Shown here: piece by piece, positions 22,506 through 33,469 of the stretch | Numbering within the stretch: the first letter of the stretch is position 1 | Layout of the letters: the number at the start of each line of letters is the position of its first letter | From: Symbiodinium natans | Lineage: Eukaryota; Sar; Dinophyceae; Suessiales; Symbiodiniaceae | NCBI GenBank assembly: GCA_905221605.1 | Contig: CAJNDS010002579.1 | Location: forward strand, 208,031 to 272,030 | Reading direction: 5' to 3' | Length of the DNA: 64,000 nucleotides | Position numbers and translations under genes: made by a program | Notes under the pieces: model-generated | Told to the model about the DNA's origin: nothing | Seen by the model: the letters and a program-made list of their open reading frames with translations, nothing else | Database searches by the model: none

Positions 22506-24647
22506 CAGGGGCTCAATCCAAACCCGAAAGCCTAAACCGTAAAGGGTTTAGGATTAAGGGCTTAACCCCTAGACCCTGAACCCTAAACCCTGCATGGTTT
22601 CGGGTTTGGGTTTAGTGTCCCTCAAGGGTTTAGGACATAGGGCTCAAGGCTAAACCCTCAACCCCTCAACCCTTGGCAGCGTTTTCCATCTCCGGCAGCA
22701 GACGCCTGGAGCATCTCTTCCGGCACGAGGGGACTCGATGAACCCCCATGGCGTTGACGGGCTTTTGTGTTTGCCTACGCCCCAAAGAGCAGGCCCTTGT
22801 TATCCTGAACCCTAAAACCTGAGCCTTAAACCTGAACCCCAAACCCTAAACCCAGTTTTCTTGTGTTTTGGCCTTGAACCCTAAACCCTAAACTTTAAAG
22901 CCCTTAACCTAAAGGCCTAAAGCCCTAAACCCCAAAGCCCTAAACCCTAAGCCCTAAACCCTAAAACCCTAAACCCTAAATGACTAAGTTCTACTAGTTC
23001 GAAACCCTAAACCCTAAACCCTAACCCCTTAGTAGCCCTAAACCCTAAATCTCATGACACCAGCTTCAAGGTTCGTCTCGTCCCCGCCCCACAAGGATCC
23101 AGGTTCCCTGTCTCTCCATTTGGAGAGGCTCCCAATAGGGTTTAGGGTTTAGGATTTGGGGGACGAAGTATCTGTCAGACGGTTTGGCCCCCCGAGGGTG
23201 ACCACTGGAGCCGATGGGCGCACTCGGGGATCTTTTGGATCAATGCATCAAGTTTCTGTGCCCGTACAGATGCGAGTTGTGAGTGCTAAGGCGCGACCCT
23301 AGTCCCTAGACCCTAGACCCTAGACCCTAGACCCTAAACCCTAAACCCTAAACCCTAAACCGGAACCCTTGGACCCTAAGCCCTAAACCTTAGGATTGGT
23401 ACTTGGGGCTTATAGGTGGGCTATACGTACGCGCATAGTTGGCTTGCTAGTATGCCGAACTTCCAATGAGGGCTTAAGGGGTTTTGGGGGATAGGGCCGC
23501 TACCCACTGAGCCTCACCCTATGGCAGTTGGAAGGTTTGCGGGTTTACTTGGTCTAGGGTTTAGGGTCGTTCGTAAACCCTTAAAACCCTAAACCCTAAA
23601 CCCGATTAGTATCCCGGCGTTGACAACTCCGACTTCCCGGTGGTCGGGAGCACAAAGCGCGAAGGATGCTTTGGTTCTTAGCGGCGGGTTCGACTGCGCT
23701 TTTTATGTCTCCAGGCACCCAGCCGGAACCTTTCAACTCTAAACTAACCCTAAACCCTAAACCTCCTCAGGGTTGTAGGCTTACAGTGGCCCGAGCCTTC
23801 TAACAATCCGACTGGTCCGGGGAACCGGAAGCCTGGGAGACTTGAGGCGATTTTTCCTCGCGGCAAGACCTGCTTTCAGAGATGGCCCAGAAATGAGTCG
23901 CAGATGACCCAGAAAAGAGTCGGTTGCAGGGTTCTAGGTTTAAACCCTAAACCCTAAACCCTAAACCCTAACCCTAAACCCTAAACCCTAGTTCAACCCT
24001 GCTCCTTGGGAAATGTCGATGAACCCAAATTCTATAACCTTGGGCTTAGGGTCTGGGGTTTGGGGTTTAGGGTTTAGGGTTTAGGGCCAAGTTTAGGGTT
24101 TAGTCTAGGGTTTACTTCGGGTTCACGGTTGACATTCGGTGCCCTTGACAAGCACCTGCAAGTGGGCGTCGGGTTAGGATACCCTAAACCCTGAACCCTC
24201 AACCCTAAACCCTATGTGCAGGGTTAAGGAGACCCGCAGGCTGGCCCCCAAAAACCCGAAAATCCCTGAGCTCGATACCCCAAACCCTAAACTCACCCTG
24301 AATTCGAAACCCACCCTCAACTGTATGTACCCCATAAATCCGATAAAACCGATAAACCCCTACAAACCCTGCTTGATTCACTGTAGGGTTTACAAAGTCG
24401 GGTTTAGAAATCGCAGGGCTCGGGGTTCGGATTTCCCCTTTAAGGCTTTTTGAGGACAAATGCGTAGTGTGGGGAGGGGGGCGGGGCCTACACCTTAAGT
24501 CCGAAATCCTCCGTAGCAGGAGCTTCCCTGAGATTAGGGCTTTGGTGTCGTTTCCCGGCTCGCCTGGTGGCGATTTCGGGAGCGTGGGTCTTGTGTGCAG
24601 CTGCTTTGGGCTCGACCGGGGCACTCTCAGGAGCCGCGCGGACAAAG

Positions 24648-27600
24648 ATGCTGCGTATCCGGATGCTGTCTGGGGAAGAGCCTTGGGGACGAACTCAACC
24701 CTTAGCTTGAAGTCTTAATACCCTGACTGCTGTACTTCCCATTAAGGTATGTGAACCCCAAACCCTTCCAGGGTTCCTTCAGTCCCCCCAAGGAGCTGGC
24801 AAGCGTGCCGGTGAAGGAGGTGAGCAGCGTGGTTGACGTGAAGCAGCTTCTGCATCGGTTGCACGGCCTGCCCCCGCGCTTCAGGCAGAGGCTCTTAAGG
24901 GGTATAAGGAGGGACCCCTAACATGGAACCCTTAACCTTATTCCCCTATAAACACCCAATCTAACCCCTAGATGTACTTTTGTTAGTCCCTCCATACCTC
25001 AGTAGCCCCTAAATAGCCCCGAAGTATCAGTATCCCGTAAGGTCCCTTACAAGGGTCCCTCCTTTCTGCCCTTGCTGACACCCTAAACCCTAAACCCTAA
25101 ACCCTAAACCCTTAACCCTAAACCCTAAACCCTAAACCCTGACAGGCAGAGGCTCCTCCTCCAGGGCGCCACTTTACACGACTCCGACAAGCTGGAGGGT
25201 TCCCTGGACCTGGACGTGGTTTTGCACCTTGGAACAGGTTTAGGGTTTAGGGCTTGAGGTTTAGGGTTTAGGGTTTAGGGTTTAGGATTTAGGGTTTAGG
25301 GTTAGGGTTTAGGATCAGTTGAGGGCTTAGGGGGGAGGGGGGGGGGGGCTTCATACCTAGCGACATCTTCATACCTAGCGACGACATCAAGCAGGAAGGT
25401 CCCGATCCGCCTTTCCGCTTTACGCGATGAGGATTATGTTTGTGCATAAAGAATATTGATTGATGTGAAAAACTAGTTGGCAGTTCACTACTGTTTTGCT
25501 GTTCCTGTCACAGTTAGAACGCAGTTGATCAACATTTTGCGAATCAAAAGCACAACTTGTCTGGAAAGAAAACATTGTTTGCCCAGAAAAAGCGTAATTT
25601 CCCGAAACCCTAATCCCTAAACCCTAAACCCTCAGCCCTAAACCCTTAGAGAGTCCAATCCCAAGTCCCAGATCCAAACTTCCCCCCGAAATTCTTCAGC
25701 TTGGCTTCGTGGACGTCTGGCTTTTACGTATTTCTACTACCTTTACAAGGCAAAGTGTGCGTTTCTTGGAAAGTTTGCTTGTCTAAGTTTGTTCTATGCG
25801 AATCGTGCTGTTCTAGGCATTTTGTGTATGAGTATGTATTTCTTGTGTAGTTTCGAAGGTTTCTAGTAGTGCAGCTGAACATCTGAACATGTGCAGCTGA
25901 ACATAAGTTTTCTGAGCTGCAAAGCACATGCAAGCAACGTATTGTTTGATTACTCGGCCCAGAACACTTTAAACCTCCAAACAAAGCATGCGCTTTTCTC
26001 TTATGCAAAAAGAAAACGTCGAGAAACACTCAAAACATCGAGGTCTGGGCTTTCTTGCTTTGGATTTGTTGGATTTTCCTCTTGTGTCAATATGCAAGCT
26101 TGCCTGGAACTCCTTCTAGGAGCTCCATATTTTGGGTGTTTCCGAAAACAGGGGTACCCTTTTTGGGGTTCCTTTCACAGGAGTATATTATAGTTTTTTT
26201 GGGGGAAATGCGGGGTACCCCAATTTCGGAAATCCCTATACATGAAATGCACACAGCTGGTGCTTTTCTGGTGGGGGGGGGGTTCACTCAACAGCATGTT
26301 GGCTCGTGTTTCTGAGGCTTTCGTTAACATAGTGCTGTCTAAAGCAAAAAACGTTATTTTTAAAGTGTTTTGTCAGTCCATGTATAGGAACACCTGTTTT
26401 AACAAACGCCGTGCTCTAAATGCTGAAAAATACAACATGAAAAGCCTACATCGGAGGGGGTGAAAGCATATAACACATAAATACATTGATATATCTATGT
26501 GTATATACATATATAGATGTGTATATATATATATATTATGCGTATATCTATGTATATATATATATACATACATAAATACATACATACATACGGGCAGAAG
26601 AGCGCATCAATAGGCTGGCAAAACAATATGGCCACGACTAGAAGAGTTTACTCTTCCCCAGGCAAACCTTCTCCAGCGCTTCCGGCACAGAAGTGGACGA
26701 GCTCCTCGCCGCCGCCGGAGATGGCCTCGTGAACGAGGCGGGGGGAGGCAGGGTTTAGGGTTTAGGGTTTAGGGTTTAGGGTTTAGGGTTTAGGGTTTAG
26801 GGTTTAGGGCTTAGGGTTTGGGGTTTGGGGTTTGGGGTTTAGGGTTTAGGAGTGATAAGGGCTTAGGGGTTTAGGAGTGATAAGGGTTTAGGGTGTAGGG
26901 TTGTGGGAAAGTCGTGCTTGGGAACTTATTGGACTGGAGATGCACGGGATGTACCAGGGGGACGGCAAGCAACAACCAGTGCGCAGTTGTGAGGACAACG
27001 GAAACCCTACTTCTGACAAGCTTAGGTGCGATAGGAAAAGTCCACAGCTGCAGGTCGAGTCTCTACTACAGCTCCCCTTGGACCCAAACCTGGCAAATGC
27101 ACTTGGTGAGGGGCCCCTTCACAGGGCATCCGATGCAGGGCACACTGACATTGTGCGTTTGCTGCTGGAGGCCGGCGCCGATAAGGACGTGGCAACCAAC
27201 TTTGGCAACACAGCCCTGATGGCAGCAGCTCACAGGGGCCATCTTGAAGTCGCGCGTTTGCTGTTGGAGGCCGGCGCCGACAAGGACGTGGCCGACAAGG
27301 GTGGCCGCACAGCCCTGATTGCCGCAGCTATCCGGGGCCATTGTGCAGTCGCACAATTGCTGCTAGAGGCCGGTGCCTGCAAAGATGCGGCCAACAACAG
27401 TGGCCACACAGCCATGATACTAGCCGCTCACCAAAGTCATCTCGAATTCGTGCGCTTGTTGGCGGAGGCCGGTGCTGACAAAGATGTGACCAGCAACGAT
27501 GGTAGCACGGCCCTGATCCTTGGAAACTCAATGAACCCTAAAAGGGTTTTATGGTTCATATACCTCACTAGGAATTACAGTACTCAGGGCATATGACCCC

Positions 27601-27800
27601 CACTTTTAGGGTTCCTTTCGTCCCCGAGGATGGTCGCAGCTCACCAGGGCCATCTTGAGGTCGCACGTTTTCTGCTGGAGGCCGGTGCCGACAAGGACGT
27701 GGCCAACAAGAGAGGCCACTCCGCCCTGGCGATAGCAACTGCCCAGGGCCATGGTGAAGTCGCGCGTCTGCTGGTCGAGGCTGGCGCCGTCTTGAAATGA
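24648..27800 (+). CDS. Ubiquitin-like/ankyrin-repeat protein, six exons, 302 aa, complete
   Basis: Exons: 24648-24677, 24793-24884, 25146-25223, 26662-26737, 27054-27514 and 27629-27800 (TGA at 27798). They total 909 nt and all phases agree. Residues 1-70 form a ubiquitin-like N-terminus (MLRIRMLSGE.., LHRLHGLPPRFRQRLLLQG, LDLDVVL). Residues 109-302 hold six ankyrin repeats of 33 residues; the second starts FGNTALMAAAHRGHLEVARL and LLLEAGADKDVA recurs. Known family behaviour: ankyrin repeats bind protein partners, and this domain order is common in dinoflagellates; the partner is unknown. Donors are GA, GC, GC, GC and GA. Introns 1 and 5 are family H elements, so the longest single ORF reads into intron 5 and misses both termini. 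The fusion of repeat five across intron 5 (DGSTAL|MVAAHQGH) fits the ankyrin consensus exactly. Confidence 0.9.
24678..24792 (+). mobile_element. Family H element = intron 1 of the ankyrin gene (GA-AG)
   Basis: Starts GAGCCTTGGGGACGAAC and ends 'ccttcagtccccccaag', whose reverse complement is 'cttggggggactgaagg'. The ends are thus inverted repeats, and the intron is 115 nt. GAG occurs at both the intron start and the downstream exon start, as expected for a 3-bp duplication. Confidence 0.85.
24885..25145 (+). other. Intron 2 of the ankyrin gene, flanked by a 13-bp direct repeat
   Basis: CAGGCAGAGGCTC is present at 24882-24894 and again at 25143-25155. The intron (GC donor, CAG acceptor) removes one copy. 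Inside are TTAAGGGGTATAAGGAGGGA and a complementary 'gggtccctcctttctgccctt' region plus CCCTAAA repeats. Confidence 0.75.
25224..26661 (+). other. Intron 3 of the ankyrin gene with an A+T-rich island
   Basis: A 1438-nt intron with a GC donor and CAG acceptor; GCA is repeated at the intron start and the next exon start. Telomere repeats are confined to 25239-25320 and about 25605-25640. From about 25430 to 26600 the sequence is A+T-richer and lacks heptamers, and I recognise nothing coding in it. It contains an inverted pair around GGGGTACCC (about 26138 and 26211) and TA microsatellites at 26490-26570. Confidence 0.6.
26754..26810. repeat. TTTAGGG array in intron 4 of the ankyrin gene
   Basis: Eight copies, then TTTGGGG variants to about 26845. 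The intron is 26738-27053 (GC donor, CTGCAG acceptor). Confidence 0.9.
27515..27628 (+). mobile_element. Family H element = intron 5 of the ankyrin gene (GA-AG)
   Basis: Starts GATCCTTGGAAACTCAATG and ends 'cctttcgtccccgag'. 'gaaccctaaaa' near the left end and 'ttttagggttc' near the right end are exact complements, giving about 24 bp of inverted ends. The host's GAT occurs on both sides. It interrupts ankyrin repeat five, and its removal restores the frame. Confidence 0.9.
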
Positions 27801-28150
27801 TGGGGCCAACAACGGCCACAAAGCCCGCCGAAGTAGCCTGAGGCAGAGGCTGCTGGCGATAGCAACTTGCCCGGTGGTGGGGGTTCAGGCACATGAGCAC
27901 GGTTGGAGCGCAGAGGCACCGACTTCGTTAGATTGGAAGTAGGTATTTGAAACGAGGGGGAGCACAGCCTTGTAGCTTTGGGTGATTAGAACAGGAGCAT
28001 CACCCCTTGTTGTGTTAGCTTGAGGCAAAGGACGTTTCTGTCCCAAGCTACCCGAAGCCATAAGCCCCTAACTGAACCGATTAAGCCCTACACCCTCACA
28101 ACTCTATCGAGTACCTCAAACCCAATTTAGGGGCCCTGTCCAGTCGGCAG

Positions 28151-28946
28151 ATGCTCCCAATTGTGGGATTGGGTGGTTTAGGGTTTAGGGTTTAGGTTTT
28201 AGGGTTTAGGGTAGACGAGAGGAGCATCACGCATCCTAATTCACTGTGGGATTGGGTGGTTGTTAGGCTCCTGCAAGCTGCAGACGAGAGGAGCATAGCG
28301 CAGTTTTGTGTGCCCTTCGCGTACTATCTTGAGGTAAGGGGTGTACAAAGTTACCCGGAACCCCAAACAGGGCCTTTGTATAGAACTCTACTTACTGCTA
28401 GGCGGTCCTGCCTTGTAATCCTTGTCACCTCAAATGGAGAGAGAACTTCAAACCCAAGACTCGCTGGCACCCTGCTGAAGTTCTTGGGGCGAAACCAACC
28501 TCGCACAGGTTTTCTGGTTTTTGCCTGGGTGCTGACCTTTCCGGCCTGATTTTTACTTGTGGTGAAGGTGGCAGTCCCCCCTTCCCCCCACCCTCCCCTT
28601 TCCCCCTCCCCCCTCCGCCCATACCCTAAACCCCAAACCCTAAACCCTGGCCCCAGGATGCCCCCCGCTCAAAGCTCTTCAAGCCTAAGGCATTTAGGGG
28701 TCGCAGCTGCGCCTAAATGGGCTGCAAGAGCCCCCCCCCCCCCCTCCCTCCCCCCGGTTTTTCTGCGCCGGTTTTCTTGGTTTTTACGAAACCGAGGGGT
28801 TTAGGGTTTAGGGTTTAGGGTTTTTGAAGGCGGGTGGGGTGGCGGGGGGGGGGGGGGGGGGGGGGGCGGGGTGGGGGAGTGAACCATTCTGCAGCAAGCG
28901 GGCCAAGGTGCTGACCTTAGCACCTGCTGCTTCGCAGCTCAAATAA
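28151..28946 (+). CDS. Unrecognised five-exon gene, 147 aa
   Basis: Exons: 28151-28175 (ATG, MLPIVGLG), 28215-28333 (ends CVPFAYYLE before a GTAAGG donor), 28402-28561 (HLKWRENFKPKTRWHPAEVL), 28707-28798 and 28899-28946 (AKVLTLAPAASQLK, TAA). They total 444 nt with all phases matching. The gene starts 350 bp after the ankyrin gene stops, on the same strand. I do not recognise a family; no membrane segment is clear, and exon 4 is Pro/Arg-rich and C/G-tract-like, so it is the weakest. Exon 2 contains DERSI twice (28217 and 28287), matched by duplicated DNA ('tgtgggattgggtggtt' at about 28162 and 28246), pointing to a small internal duplication. Confidence 0.55.
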
Positions 28947-29134
28947 GCCCTAAAGCTGAACAAACCCTCAAAACCCCAAACCCAAGAAACTTTAAAACCT
29001 AGACCCCAACCCCTGCACCCTCCGAAATTTCAATACAGGCCAACATGCAGCCGTCAAAGCTTCTCAACTCAAAGCCCAAAAGCCCTGTCCTTAAAGGGCT
29101 CAGGGTGTAGGAACCCCCAAAAGCCCTCAACCCT

Positions 29135-29285
29135 AAACCCTAAACGCCAAACCCTAAACCCTAAACCCTAAACCCTAAACCCTAAACCCTAAACCCTAAA
29201 CCCTAAACCCTAAACCCTAAACCCTAAACCCTAAACCCTAAACCCTAAACCCTAAACCCTAAACCCTAAACCCTAAACCCTAAAC
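29135..29285. repeat. CCCTAAA telomere-like array in an intergenic spacer
   Basis: About 21 tandem CCCTAAA copies fill the 378-bp spacer between the gene ending 28946 and the ATG at 29325. Here the heptamers are intergenic rather than intronic. Confidence 0.95.
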
Positions 29286-29324
29286 CTTACCCCCCCTTAA
29301 ACAAACCCTAAGCGGCCTGAAGCC

Positions 29325-31101
29325 ATGGCTGAAGTGCACACGGAGAAGAACACGGTTTTCTACATCCTGCGCCTCGTTTGCGGGTTTTGGAGGTTTAGGG
29401 TTTAGGGTTTAGGGTTTAGGTTTTAGGGTTTCGGAAGTTTAGGGTTTAGGGTTTCGGAAGTTTAGGGCTTAGGGTGTAGGGTTTAGGGTTTAGGGTTTCG
29501 GAAGTTTAGCGTTTCGGGTTTAGTGTTTCGGAGGTTTAGGGTTTAGGGTTTGGGGTTTAGGGGTTAGGGTTTCGGAAGTTGGGGGTTTCTGCATCGGGTT
29601 TAAGGGTTGAGGGCGTTAAGGGCTTTGCAAGGCTTGCAGGAATTTGGTGTTTGAGGTTTAGGGTTTAGCGTTTAGGATGAAGACTCCCCCCCTCCGGAAC
29701 AAAACCAAAGCCTGAATGATGGATCACGGTTTCCGGGCTTCGGGTTGCGCAACAGGGAGCCTTGTACGAGTTACACAGAACCCCCCAAACCCTAAACCTG
29801 AAACCCTAAACCTGAAACCCTAAACCCTAAACCCTAAACCCTAAGCCCTAAGCCCTAAGCCCTAAGCCCTAAACCCTACATTAACCAGAAGGGGCAGATA
29901 GGGAAGCCCTGCCCCAACGTATGGATACATAACAGAGAGTAGGCCCTGATTCCCTTTTGTTAGGGTTCAGGTTCCTTATATCTGTAGGGTTTAGGATTAG
30001 GGTTTAGGTTTTAGGGTTTAGGGTTTAGGGCTTAGGGTTTAGGATGTACGGTTTCGGGTTTAAGATTTAGGGTTCAGGGGTTCCCCCTAACGGTCCATGT
30101 ACCTAATGATTACATCTTTACCCCTACAGTCGCTATATAGGATGTACTTTAAGGCCCAGGTGTTCCCTATGTAGGTGCATTAGCTCTTCGGGTTAATGGT
30201 AGCCCGAATCCCTAAACCCAAAACCCTAAACCCTAAACCCTAAACCCTAAACCCTAAACCCTAAACCCTAAACCCTAAACCCTAAACCTAAACCCCAAAC
30301 CCTAAACCCTAAACCCTAAACCCTATTTAGGTGCATGGGCACGTAGGGTAACCCCTGGAACCAAAAAGGGCACCCTTTTTACTCCTAGGCTGCTCTTGGC
30401 CTCGAGAAGCTTAACTCCGGTGTAGGGTATGTCTGGGCTCCCAAACGGCTTAAACACTAGGGTTTAGGGTTTAGGATTTAGTGTTTAGGGTTTAGGGTTA
30501 AGGGTTTAGGGCCTTTTCGGGGCGTGGGGTTTTAAGCCCTGAGGTGTTAAGCCCCCTGGATTCCTGCCTGACAGTCTTCCTCACTTCCTCACCGGTTTCT
30601 CCCAAAGAGGCCCGTAAACCCTAAGCCAAAAATCTAAGGTTTATTGGTTCAGGACCCTAAACCATACATCCTAAACCTATAAACCTGACACCCTGAGCCC
30701 TCTGTTGGAGTCCAGGACCCACTCAGCAAAGAGCCCGATGCCCGAATGGCCACCCCATGTCAGAACAACTCGGGGACTACACCTGAACCCTTCGGATGTT
30801 AGGGTTTAGGGTTTAGGGTTTATGGTTTAGGGTTTAGGGTTTAGGGCAAGGTCTTCCACCTTGACCATGGAGGCTGGCACAAGTGCCCCAAGCTCCAGCA
30901 CTTGGTCGGGTATGACGACGGCTATGGGGGGGGCCTCATGGATGCCCCGTCGATGGCCGACCCTACAGGAAAGGGTGGTGGACAAACAGCCCTAACCCCT
31001 AAACCCTAAACCCTAAAAAACCATAAACCATAGCGCACATCGGAGCAATTGGCCAAGGCAGCGACCCGGAGCTGTATGGACACGATACCATCCGGCTTTA
31101 G
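29325..31101 (+). CDS. Unrecognised five-exon gene, 109 aa
   Basis: Exon 1 (29325-29383) starts in a good context (gccATGGCTG) and reads MAEVHTEKNTVFYILRLVCG. Then 30575-30594, 30716-30774 (contains RARCPNGHPMSEQLG), 30851-30974 (VFHLDHGGWHKCPKLQHLVG then YDDGYGGGL) and 31034-31101 (HIGAIGQGSDPELYGHDTIR, TAG). The total is 330 nt, phases consistent. The His/Cys spacing (H..H..C in exon 4, C..GH in exon 3) could suit metal binding, but that is inference. Exons 1, 4 and 5 are convincing; 2 and 3 were chosen by phase and are less sure. Confidence 0.55.
29425..29585. repeat. 17-bp derivative array (GGGTTTCGGAAGTTTAG)
   Basis: Alternating TTTCGGAAG and TTTAGGG units repeated about five times in the first intron of the gene at 29325. 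Confidence 0.8.
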
Positions 31102-31132
31102 GGTGTTTAGGGTTTAGGGTTTAGGGTTAGGG

Positions 31133-31223
31133 TTTAGGGTTTAGGGTTTAGGGTTTAGGGTTTGGGGTTTAGGGTTTAGGGTTTAGGGTTTAGGGTTTAG
31201 GGTTTAGGGTTTAGGGTTTAGGG
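31133..31223. repeat. TTTAGGG telomere-like array
   Basis: Thirteen copies with one TTTGGGG, immediately downstream of the stop codon at 31101. Confidence 0.95.
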
Positions 31224-32137
31224 CCTTAAGCCCCACAAACCTTGCTACAACCCCTAGAAACCCGGCAGCCCTACAAAACCCTGCAAACCCTACAAACCTG
31301 ACAACCAGCCCCGAGATGCCAAGGTATGCCGCCCACGACTCAGCACAGGGCCACGCTCTCCCTGTATCCCCCTTGGGAATCATTTTTTTATTTTGTGTAT
31401 ATGAAACCCAAGAGGATATTGAAAGTAAGATTTTTATTAAGGTTCTGAGGGGAGTATAGCTCCTGCTTCTTTGGAAGTCGGGATTTGTGGCGAGATTCGG
31501 GTTTAGGGTAGAGGGTTTCGGGCTTGCAGGGTTGAGGGTTTACAGGGTTTTCAGGGTTTACAGGGTTTACGGGGTTTACAGGGTTTACAGGGTTTAGGGA
31601 ACGGGGTTTGCAAATAGCCTTGCTAGAGGGATCAGAGCCCTCAACACCCTGAACCCTATGGCCTAAACCCTAAACCCAAAACGCTAAACCCTAAACCCTG
31701 AACCCTGAACCCTGTGGCCGTGAACGTGTAACCTCAGATCCTACATGGGTGGCTCCCTGCATACTGGGCCTTGTTGGGGTTTAGGGTTTAGCGTTTAGGG
31801 TTTAGGGTTTTAGGGTTTAGGGTCTAGGGTTCCCTGTATAAACGGCTCCGTGCTCGAAAGTGATCCCCCAGAAAAGGGAACCAGAATTTAGAGAACCTCC
31901 CAGATTAGGGGCGGTTGGTTCTCTAAGGAAGCCCTAAACCCTAAACCCTAAACCCTAAACCCTAAACCCTAAACCCTAGTCTCTGAGGAATGGTCCCTTT
32001 GAGGAGGGATCCCTGAGTCTCTCAACAAAACGGTTTTTTTTGTTTCAGGAGTCTGCTTATACGTGTATGACTGAACCCTTAGGGTTTAGGGTTTAGGGTT
32101 TAGGGTTTAGGGTTTAGGGTTTAGGGTTTAGGGTTAC

Positions 32138-32236
32138 TTGGGATCTTCCCCCTGACACAAGCAGTCCTTAGTGGGGAATACAGTACCCCCTATTAAAATC
32201 CCTATTAAGGTTCTGTTAGTTTGACGCGGGGAACAA
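32138..32236. mobile_element. Family B inverted-repeat element, copy 4
   Basis: TTGGGATCTTCCCCCTGACAC on the left, a diverged 'gttagtttgacgcggggaaca' on the right, with the usual core 'agtccttagtggggaat'. Confidence 0.6.
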
Positions 32237-32756
32237 CCCTAAACCCTAAACCCTAAAACCCTAAAAGGTGTATAGACGGAAGTTCTAAAACATGGTGGTC
32301 CCTTTTGAGTTACCCCAAAAGGAAGGTGCCGACTTATATCATAGGTATCCCAAGTGACCATATAGAGAAGTACGAAACCTAACCACTGGACCGCCCCCTA
32401 CCCAAAATCACGACCAAAGCATTCTATGGGGCGTTTAGGTGGGGGTCGCATCGGATCCGAAATTCCTAAACCCTGAACCCCCAAACCCTAAAACCCTAAA
32501 ACCCTAAACCCTAAAACCCTGAAACCCTAAACCCTAATCCCCAAACCCCCTCACCCTGAAACCCTGAAGCCCCTAAACCCCAAAGCCTGGCAACCCTGAA
32601 CTCTCAGCCTAAACTAGTATACCACCTCTGCCCCTAAACCCTAAAGCCCAGAACAGAACCCCTAAAACCCTGAGGACTAGAACCCCTACACCCTAAAACC
32701 CCTATAGAAACGCTAGGACCCGGAAACCCCAGAACCCCTAGACCCTCAAAGCCTAA

Positions 32757-32815
32757 ACCTGGGGGATCTTCCCCCTTCTACTAACAGTCCTTGGTTACAA
32801 ACTGAACATCCCAAG
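32757..32815. mobile_element. Family B element, deleted copy 5
   Basis: GGGGGATCTTCCCCCTTCTA is followed after only about 25 bp by GAACATCCCAAG. The core appears to be lost. Confidence 0.5.
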
Positions 32816-33469
32816 CTAGAACCCCTGAACCCCAGAACCCCTAAACCCTACAAACCCTAAACCTTAGAACCCCTACACCCTAAACCCTAAACCCTAAACC
32901 CTAAACCCTAAACCCTAAACCCTAAACCCTAAACCCTAAACCCCGGCGCTCGCCCTCAGGATTCCATCGAGCTCAAGGATGACAGCGCCCACGACCCCAG
33001 TGGTTCCGGGTTTCAAGGGTTTCAAGGGTTAGGGTTTAGGGTTTAGGGTGTAGCATTGGTCAGCTGAACGCAAAAGCGTGAAGACATGCCCACCCCGAGG
33101 CCACCCAAACAATACTCATCACGAAACCAAACCGGAGCCAGCCAAAGCCAAGCCAGCCATTCAAATCTCACATATCGAACATGTTCAGAGCACACTAAGA
33201 TAAAACACTGCGAAAGCTTGGGATATGTGCGAGTCGTGAACACTTGCCGAACTTGAGGCGAGCTGTTGGCGATTTCTTGGGGGGGTCACTTGGGAACAGT
33301 GGCTGATTGGGACACTAGGAAGTCGGAGATCATCTGGGGCCAGAAGGCCGCATGTCGAGCACTGCCTGGCATTTGCTACTTTGAGGGGGTGCCAAGGGTG
33401 TCCCTTGACTTCGGAGGTCACTCGGGGGCACAAGGCAAAGGATGCCCCCCCTCAGGTTTTGCGCAGGGG

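Larger units (their letters stand above)
19997..24647 (+). other. Spacer and incomplete exon series between two genes
   Basis: Supported exon candidates: 21769-21829 (FASNSDKSDPTSYSSKTPP), 22680-22752 (VFHLRQQTPGASLPARGDSM, donor GTTGAC), 23071-23139 (VRLVPAPQGSRFPVSPFGEA) and 23179-23278 (donor GTGAGT). The last three join in phase. No start or stop was fixed; a possible start is the ATG at about 20827. Also present: a near-duplicate of about 36 bp (21013 and 21119, 'acagctgacaag..gagtttaagtaaatta'), a 22-bp tandem pair at about 23880-23922 and G-rich tracts. Confidence 0.35.

Noticed and set aside
22217-22542. Poly-Pro / poly-Gly ORFs
   Set aside because: G-tract artefact; open in several frames at once.
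27066-27919. Minus ORFs over the ankyrin exons
   Set aside because: Antisense shadows of ankyrin coding sequence; the plus frame has the recognisable repeats.
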